The notes below the pieces were generated by a model. That model made no database searches, was not told where the DNA came from, and saw nothing but the letters and a program-made list of their open reading frames with translations. A stretch of 10,536 nt of DNA from JALYIM01 sp040003205 (GTDB lineage Bacteria > Acidobacteriota > Terriglobia > Terriglobales > Acidobacteriaceae). This document shows, piece by piece, positions 6,805 through 10,536 of this stretch (position 1 is the first letter of the stretch; every line of letters starts with the position of its first letter). Made by a program: the position numbers and the translations under genes. The stretch lies in NCBI GenBank assembly GCA_040003205.1, contig JBDUDA010000098.1:1-10536 (forward strand). The letters run 5' to 3'.

Positions 6805-7194
6805 CTAGTTTCCACCCTCTTCGTAGACAAATTTTTCGTAATCGGCGGCAGAAAGCAGCGAACCTACTTCAGAAGGATTTTTCAACTTCACCTTGATCAT
6901 CCACGCGCTGTGCGCATCTTTATTGACCTGCTCGGGAGCGGTCGTCAGCTCGGGATTTATCTCGGTGACGGTGCCGGACGCGGGCGCGTACAGATCGGAC
7001 ACTGCTTTCACCGATTCGACGCTGCCGAAAGTCTTACCCGCAGTGATTTCCGAGCCGGCCTTTGGCAGCTCGACGAAGACGATGTCTCCGAGAGATTGCT
7101 GCGCGTAGGAAGTGATGCCGATGGTCGCCATGTTGCCTTCCAGTTTGAGCCACTCGTGTTCTTTGGTGTACTTCAGATCGGTTGGATAGGGCAT
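6805..7194 (-). CDS. gcvH: Glycine cleavage system H protein
   Basis: Lipoyl carrier that shuttles the aminomethyl group between P, T and L proteins. At 129 aa it has standard length. The lipoylation site is K63 in TFGSVESVKAVSDLYAPASG. The N-terminal MPYPTDLKYTKEHEW and the GITSYAQQSLGDIVFVELP segment (26-44) are diagnostic. The conserved glycine-rich turn after the lipoyl lysine is ASGTVTEIN. An AGGA sits about 9 nt before the ATG. It lies between gcvT (49-nt gap) and gcvPA (62-nt gap) on the same strand. No lipoate ligase or lipoyl synthase gene is in view, so the lipoyl group must be attached by an enzyme encoded elsewhere. Confidence 0.97.
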   Translation of the reverse strand: MPYPTDLKYTKEHEWLKLEGNMATIGITSYAQQSLGDIVFVELPKAGSEITAGKTFGSVESVKAVSDLYAPASGTVTEINPELTTAPEQVNKDAHSAWMIKVKLKNPSEVGSLLSAADYEKFVYEEGGN

Positions 7195-7243
7195 TTGATT
7201 TTTTCCTTCGCGCTCAAGTCACGACATAAATTTTTTAGACGGG

Positions 7244-8392
7244 CTACTTCTTTTTCGAACGCTTATAAAAAGGAGTGGGTACTACCCTCGCCTGGACTCC
7301 CTGGCCACGAATTTCAACTTTCAGCGTGGATCCCAAAGCTTCGAACGGTGGCGGGACATACGCCAAAGCAATATTCTTTTTCAAGTAAGGGGCGTAGGAG
7401 CCGCTTGTAACGTAGCCGATTTCCCGGCCTGATTCGTCTAAAACTCGATAGCCGTCGCGAGCGATTCCGCGTTCGATCATTTCGAGTCCCACTAAATTTC
7501 GCTTAAGGCCTGCGGCCTTTGCCTTCTCCAGTGCGTCTCGTCCGATGAAATCGGGCTTTTCCATCTTGCAGAACCGGTCGAGTCCGGCTTCCCAAACGTT
7601 GATTGTGTCTGAAATCTCGTGTCCGTAGAGTGGAAGCTTAGCTTCGAGGCGCAAAGTGTTTCGCGAGCCTAAGCCACAGGGCTTCACTTCAAATTCCTTT
7701 CCGGCTGCGAATATTTCTTTCCACACGCGAGCGCTGGTGGCTTCGTCCGACGGAATGTAAATTTCAAAACCGTCTTCACCTGTGTAGCCAGTGCGCGCGA
7801 TGAGAGTGTTCTTCAGGCCGCACACGGTACCGCGCGTGACCCAATAAAACTTCACAGCGGAAAGATCGGCATCCGTGAGCTTCTGCAACAGATCTACGCC
7901 TCTGGGACCTTGAATCGCGATCTGCGTGAAGTTGTCCGACAGATGTTCTACGGCGCAGTCAAAGTTCAGCGTGTTTTCCCGCACCCAGTTGAAATCTTTT
8001 TCACGGGTTCCGGCGTTAATGACCAGAAGATATTCTTCTTCTCCAAGGCGGTGAACGATCACGTCATCCACAAAAGTGCCCTGGGGATAAAGCAATGCGG
8101 AATATTGCGCCTGGCCGACCGCCAGCCGGGACGCGTCGTTCATGGAAATATGCTGCACGGCTGCAAGCGCGCCCGGTCCGGCGAGACGAATGTCGCCCAT
8201 GTGGCTGACGTCGAAAATACCCACTCCGGTGCGGACGGCATTGTGCTCGGCAATAATCCCGCCTGCGGATGGGTATTCGACGGGCATGTCCCATCCGTTG
8301 AACTCGACCATTTTGGCGCCCATCTCGCGATGGACTCTGTTCAGCGCAGTTTTGCGGACGGTCGCAGGAGCTTCAGCGGCGGGGACAGACAA
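7244..8392 (-). CDS. gcvT: Aminomethyltransferase, glycine cleavage system T protein
   Basis: Transfers the one-carbon unit from aminomethyl-lipoyl-GcvH to tetrahydrofolate, releasing NH3 and giving methylene-THF. The family features are KMVEFNGWDMPVEY (27-40), GIFDVSHMGD (58-67), the FVDDVIVHR segment with the conserved Asp (109/110), RTGYTGEDGFEIY, and PCGLGSRNTLRLEAKLPLYG. The start is a TTG at 8392: upstream codons are open to a TAG at 8435-8437 but contain no ATG or GTG, and the first internal ATG would remove the conserved N-terminal block. GAGG lies 5 nt before the TTG, separated by a T run. The first 14 residues (SVPAAEAPATVRK) are a non-conserved extension; total length is 382 aa against about 365 usually. 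It is the first gene of the gcv operon. Confidence 0.95.
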   Translation of the reverse strand: MSVPAAEAPATVRKTALNRVHREMGAKMVEFNGWDMPVEYPSAGGIIAEHNAVRTGVGIFDVSHMGDIRLAGPGALAAVQHISMNDASRLAVGQAQYSALLYPQGTFVDDVIVHRLGEEEYLLVINAGTREKDFNWVRENTLNFDCAVEHLSDNFTQIAIQGPRGVDLLQKLTDADLSAVKFYWVTRGTVCGLKNTLIARTGYTGEDGFEIYIPSDEATSARVWKEIFAAGKEFEVKPCGLGSRNTLRLEAKLPLYGHEISDTINVWEAGLDRFCKMEKPDFIGRDALEKAKAAGLKRNLVGLEMIERGIARDGYRVLDESGREIGYVTSGSYAPYLKKNIALAYVPPPFEALGSTLKVEIRGQGVQARVVPTPFYKRSKKK

Positions 8393-8442
8393 AAAAACCT
8401 CGGTCGGACGATGAAATAATTCCCGAACAGGAAACTAGTCAG

Positions 8443-8470
8443 GCTATCACGCATTTTTTCGCGCGGTCAA
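8443..8470 (-). promoter_or_regulatory. Putative promoter of the gcvTHPAPB operon
   Basis: On the minus strand, TTGACC (plus 8465-8470) fits the -35 at 5 of 6 positions. GATAGC (plus 8443-8448) is a weak -10 at 16 nt spacing. The leader would be only about 45 nt, too short for a glycine riboswitch, and no riboswitch-like sequence is seen in the 130-bp gap. Control of the operon is therefore not visible here. Confidence 0.35.
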
Positions 8471-8522
8471 ACGTTACCAATGGAACCTTCGCGATCAGGC
8501 GCACCCGCGATAGAGTCGGAGT

Positions 8523-8696
8523 ATGGCCACCCAAACCAAAACGCGCTGCCTGCAATGCGACTCCATCGAAGCGCAATGTCACTGCGAAAAGTATTGCTGC
8601 TCCTGTCAGTCTGAGCTTTCGGTGAGATTGTGTGAGGACGGTCTTTATTATTGCCTCGATTGCCGCGACGCGTGCGATTACAAGATTGGTAGCTAG
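8523..8696 (+). CDS. Cysteine-rich microprotein (57 aa, 11 Cys), function unknown
   Basis: The frame runs from ATG 8523 to TAG 8694-8696 and encodes 57 residues with 11 cysteines (9, 12, 19, 21, 25, 26, 28, 37, 44, 47, 51). The pattern is CxxC, then CxC, CCxC, a lone C, CxxC and C, ending in DYKIGS. This spacing suggests a small metal-binding fold such as a zinc ribbon or zinc-finger knuckle pair; an oxidised disulfide-rich protein is less likely because there is no signal peptide, so it should be cytoplasmic and reduced. It is divergent from gcvT with 130 bp between. A GGAG ends 1 nt before the ATG, too close for a good Shine-Dalgarno. TAGAGT at 8511-8516 could be a -10 for a leaderless message. 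I recognise no named family. An antisense frame (8439-8711, minus) covers the same region but lacks any family signature. Confidence 0.7.
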   Translation: MATQTKTRCLQCDSIEAQCHCEKYCCSCQSELSVRLCEDGLYYCLDCRDACDYKIGS

Positions 8697-8724
8697 GTCA
8701 GATCTAAGCACGCGGCCATGTAGA

Positions 8725-8758
8725 ATTGCCTCAGCGGCTGAAGCCGCTCTTGGGCAAT
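8725..8758. repeat. Two-tier hairpin with GGCTGAAGCC core
   Basis: Outer arms ATTGCC (8725-8730) and GGCAAT (8753-8758) enclose inner arms AGCGGCT (8733-8739) and AGCCGCT (8742-8748). The inner loop reads TGAA when the closing pair opens. It shares the CTGAAG core with the palindromes at 8766-8785 and 9025-9045. Confidence 0.7.
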
Positions 8759-8765
8759 CTTATAT

Positions 8766-8785
8766 CGCAGCGCTGAAGCGCTGCG
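8766..8785. repeat. Perfect 9-bp palindrome, CTGAAG core
   Basis: CGCAGCGCT (8766-8774) and AGCGCTGCG (8777-8785) are perfect arms around GA. The arm sequence differs from the neighbouring palindrome while the CTGAAG centre is the same, the behaviour expected of a repeat family conserved for its shape. Confidence 0.7.
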
Positions 8786-8825
8786 CCCCCAGGATCATGC
8801 TCCTCTCATGAACCGGTATTATTTA

Positions 8826-8866
8826 TGAATCTGACCGATGTGAATCTGGCCGCTATGAATCTGCCC
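8826..8866. repeat. Three-copy 15-bp tandem repeat
   Basis: TGAATCTGNCC occurs at 8826, 8841 and 8856, an exact 15-nt period. In the plus frame this gives MNLTD-VNLAA-MNLPL, superficially like pentapeptide repeats, but the frame soon runs into interspersed repeat sequence. Confidence 0.7.
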
Positions 8867-8871
8867 CTCCT

Positions 8872-8898
8872 AAACCAGTCCCCTGAAACCAGTCCCCT
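8872..8898. repeat. Two-copy 14-bp direct repeat
   Basis: AAACCAGTCCCCT occurs identically at 8872-8884 and 8886-8898, one base apart. It directly follows the 15-bp tandem repeat. Confidence 0.75.
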
Positions 8899-8906
8899 CA
8901 TAAAAC

Positions 8907-8935
8907 TGTCATCCCGAGCGGAGTCGAGGGACCTG
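8907..8935 (+). repeat. GTCATCCCGAGCGGAGTCGAGG interspersed element
   Basis: TGTCATCCCGAGCGGAGTCG (8907-8926) followed by AGGGACCTG. It matches 14 of 20 positions of the minus-strand copy at 2815-2834. I recall this kind of element as a frequent intergenic repeat in acidobacterial genomes, whose translations (SRAESRDL, SLDSARDD) appear as spurious short proteins. Confidence 0.65.
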
Positions 8936-8981
8936 CTTTCCCTAACTCCCTTTCGGATTGCACGGTTAGCGTCGAAGGGCG

Positions 8982-9001
8982 GGCGCGATTTCAATCGTGC
9001 C
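8982..9001. repeat. 9-bp hairpin, GGCGCGATT / AATCGTGCC
   Basis: Arms 8982-8990 and 8993-9001 pair over nine positions, with one G-T wobble. The loop is TTCA when the closing pair opens. No T-tract follows. Confidence 0.6.
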
Positions 9002-9024
9002 GACAAATTTTGAGAAACTTGTTT

Positions 9025-9045
9025 GGCACGGCTGAAGCCATGTCC
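9025..9045. repeat. Imperfect GGCTGAAGCC palindrome
   Basis: GGCACGGCT and AGCCATGTCC flank GA. The four central pairs are perfect; further out there is one C-A mismatch and one G-T wobble. It is the third CTGAAG-core palindrome in this gap. Confidence 0.55.
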
Positions 9046-9084
9046 TTTCAAGTCGCGGGAGTAAAGCAACGAACCTAGAACCCC

Positions 9085-9118
9085 AAAAGCCAAAGGTCAA
9101 AAGCCAAATAAAGCCAAG
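9085..9118. repeat. AAAGCCAA short-repeat cluster next to the mutase 3' end
   Basis: AAAAGCCAAA occurs identically at 9085-9094 and 9099-9108, with a third AAAGCCAA at 9110-9117. Read in the direction of the mutase gene it is T-rich (TTTGGCTTTT) and begins 4 nt after the stop. It could influence 3' end formation, but no stem precedes the T runs. Confidence 0.6.
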
Positions 9119-9121
9119 AGC

Positions 9122-10536
9122 CTACATAACCACAGTCTCTTTATATTCTCCGAACACCGTTCTCATCGCATCCGATATCTCTCCAACAGTGGCACGAGTT
9201 TCTACCGCCGCAACGATGTGCGGCATGAGATTTTCTCCTGAGCGCGCAGCGTCTTCGATACTCTGCAACGCATTTTTCCAGTTCCGAGGTTCCCGGCGAA
9301 TTCTTAATTCCCGCAAGCGTTCGACTTGTTTGCGCTCTAAAGATTCATCCACACGCTGTAGGGTGATCGGCTTTTCGTCTTCCATGGTGAACTTGTTCAC
9401 GCCGACGACCACAGCTTCCTGACGGTCTACCTGCTGCTGGTATTCGTAGGCAGCGTTCTGAATCTGCTGCTGAACGTATCCACGATCAATCGCTTTCAGC
9501 ATTCCGCCCAGAGCGTTGATTTTTTCCAGATAAGCGTTGGCGCGATCTTCGATCTCGTTGGTCAGGCTCTCGATGTAGTACGAGCCCGCCAGCGGATCAA
9601 CCGTTTGCGGAACACCCGATTCATACGCAACGATCTGCTGAGTGCGCAATGCGATTCGGGCTGCCTGCTCGGTTGGAAGGGCAAGCGCTTCATCGTAGGA
9701 GTTGGTGTGCAGCGATTGAGTTCCTCCTAAAACCGCGGCCATGGCCTGCACTGCGGTGCGGACGATATTGTTTTCCGGCTGCTGCGCCGTGAGGGTTGAT
9801 CCGGCGGTCTGGGTATGAAAGCGCAGCATCCAAGAGCGCGGATTCTTCGCCTTAAAATTCTCACGCATGATGTGCGCCCACATGCGTCTGGCGGCGCGAA
9901 ACTTTGCGACCTCTTCCAGAAAATTGGAGTGCGCGTTGAAAAAGAAAGACAGGCGCGGAGCGAATTCGTCCACGTCGAGTCCAGCTTCGATGGCGGCCTG
10001 TACGTAAGCCATGCCATTACCCAGCGTGAATGCAACTTCCTGCACAGCGGTGGAGCCGGCCTCCCGCATGTGGTAGCCCGAGATGGAAATTGAGTTCCAT
10101 TCGGGTACGTGCTCGTTGGTCCAGGCGAAAATATCGGTGACTATGCGCATCGCCTGCTGGGGAGGGTAAATGTAAGTTCCGCGCGCGATGTATTCCTTGA
10201 GCACGTCGTTCTGCACCGTGCCGGAAAGACGGCGAATGTCGGCTCCCTGACGGCGCGCCACTGCAACATACAGCGCCAAAAGGATGGAAGCAGTGGCATT
10301 AATCGTCATCGAGGTTGAGATCTTCGTCAGCTCGATGCCGTCGAACAGGCGCTGCATGTCTTCGATGGAGTCAATGGCGACCCCAACTTTGCCGACCTCG
10401 CCTGCGGCCAGTGGGTGGTCGGAATCCAATCCGATTTGAGTTGGCAGGTCGAATGCTACGGAAAGACCCGTAGTGCCGTGTGCGAGCAGATATTTGTAGC
10501 GTTTGTTGGATTCCTCAGCGTCTCCCATGCCGGCGT
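9122..10536 (-). CDS. Methylmalonyl-CoA mutase large (catalytic) subunit, no B12 domain (5'-truncated)
   Basis: Radical B12-dependent enzyme converting (R)-methylmalonyl-CoA to succinyl-CoA, linking propionyl-CoA breakdown to the TCA cycle. The frame is open through the right edge (residues AG before the internal ATG at 10528), so the true start lies outside and the substrate Tyr segment is not visible. Counting from that ATG: GLSVAFDLPTQIGLDSDHP (21-39), TGTVQND-type block (SGTVQNDVLKEYIARGTYI, 102-120), active-site His153 in SISGYHMREAGS, and QTAGSTLTAQQPENNIVRT (240-258). Arg116 in IARGTYIYPP is at the position where methylmalonyl-CoA mutase has Arg and isobutyryl-CoA mutase has Gln, favouring the former. 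The protein ends at GEISDAMRTVFGEYKETVVM, so the B12-binding domain must be a separate subunit. No such gene lies downstream; it may be elsewhere. Confidence 0.93.
   Translation of the reverse strand, partial: AGMGDAEESNKRYKYLLAHGTTGLSVAFDLPTQIGLDSDHPLAAGEVGKVGVAIDSIEDMQRLFDGIELTKISTSMTINATASILLALYVAVARRQGADIRRLSGTVQNDVLKEYIARGTYIYPPQQAMRIVTDIFAWTNEHVPEWNSISISGYHMREAGSTAVQEVAFTLGNGMAYVQAAIEAGLDVDEFAPRLSFFFNAHSNFLEEVAKFRAARRMWAHIMRENFKAKNPRSWMLRFHTQTAGSTLTAQQPENNIVRTAVQAMAAVLGGTQSLHTNSYDEALALPTEQAARIALRTQQIVAYESGVPQTVDPLAGSYYIESLTNEIEDRANAYLEKINALGGMLKAIDRGYVQQQIQNAAYEYQQQVDRQEAVVVGVNKFTMEDEKPITLQRVDESLERKQVERLRELRIRREPRNWKNALQSIEDAARSGENLMPHIVAAVETRATVGEISDAMRTVFGEYKETVVM

Larger units (their letters stand above)
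8697..9121. other. 425-bp gene-free region filled with palindromic and tandem repeats
   Basis: Convergent intergenic space between the Cys-rich gene and the mutase gene. It holds at least four hairpins, one GTCATCCCGAG element, a 15-bp tandem repeat, a 14-bp direct repeat and an AAAGCCAA cluster, each listed separately. Two short frames across it (8825-9013 plus and 8806-9093 minus) are translations of these repeats (SSRAESRDLLS; RSLDSARDDS; GHGFSRAKQ) and I do not call them genes. Confidence 0.75.

Noticed and set aside
6781..7410. 209-aa plus-strand frame across gcvH and gcvT
   Set aside because: Antisense shadow spanning two genes with strong family motifs on the other strand.
8393..8522. 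Glycine riboswitch upstream of gcvT
   Set aside because: No matching conserved core was seen on the minus strand, and the likely leader is only about 45 nt.
8439..8711. 90-aa minus-strand frame antisense to the Cys-rich gene
   Set aside because: It overlaps the gcvT promoter region and has no recognisable domain. The plus strand has a far more structured Cys pattern. The two cannot be fully separated without comparison to relatives.
8825..9013. 62-aa plus-strand frame with pentapeptide-like MNLTD VNLAA MNLPL
   Set aside because: Only three units, produced by a 15-bp tandem repeat, followed by the repeat-derived SSRAESRDLLS sequence.
8806..9093. 95-aa minus-strand frame
   Set aside because: It translates interspersed repeats (GHGFSRAKQ, RSLDSARDDS) and tandem repeats; no start signal or domain.

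Overview
The window looks like a chromosomal stretch from an acidobacterium (Acidobacteriota, probably Terriglobia). This is an inference from several things: a split glycine decarboxylase (separate GcvPA and GcvPB), a methylmalonyl-CoA mutase large subunit without its own B12 domain, an exported DUF2911 protein, fairly GC-rich codon use, and intergenic palindromic repeats of the 'GGCTGAAGCC' and 'GTCATCCCGAGCGGAGTCGAGG' kinds that I associate with that phylum. No phage, transposase, CRISPR, rRNA or tRNA was seen.

Layout, left to right. (1) The 3' part of a VLCAD/FadE-like acyl-CoA dehydrogenase (+), cut by the left edge. (2) A secreted GH27 alpha-galactosidase (+). (3) A secreted DUF2911 protein (-), convergent with it. 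(4) A small 84-aa protein of unknown function (+), divergent from DUF2911 and probably read from a leaderless mRNA. (5) A complete leftward glycine-cleavage operon, gcvT-gcvH-gcvPA-gcvPB (-), convergent with the 84-aa gene. (6) A 57-aa, 11-cysteine microprotein (+), divergent from gcvT. (7) A 425-bp gene-free stretch packed with palindromes and short tandem repeats. (8) The 3' part of a methylmalonyl-CoA mutase large subunit (-), cut by the right edge.

How the genes fit together. The gcv operon gives T, H and both halves of P protein; the L protein (lipoamide dehydrogenase) is not in view. Together they break glycine into CO2, NH3 and methylene-THF. The two edge genes belong to acyl-CoA catabolism: beta-oxidation on the left, and methylmalonyl-CoA to succinyl-CoA on the right. 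The alpha-galactosidase and DUF2911 protein are exported and unrelated to the core pathway.

The most interesting non-coding signal is the palindromes. All three convergent gene junctions contain them and neither divergent junction does. One family (three copies) shows compensatory base-pair changes in its stem, and in two copies the repeat itself supplies the last Val codon and the TAG stop of the adjacent gene. The most interesting coding signal is the Cys-rich microprotein at 8523-8696. I found no obvious new multi-gene system; the backbone is ordinary metabolism.
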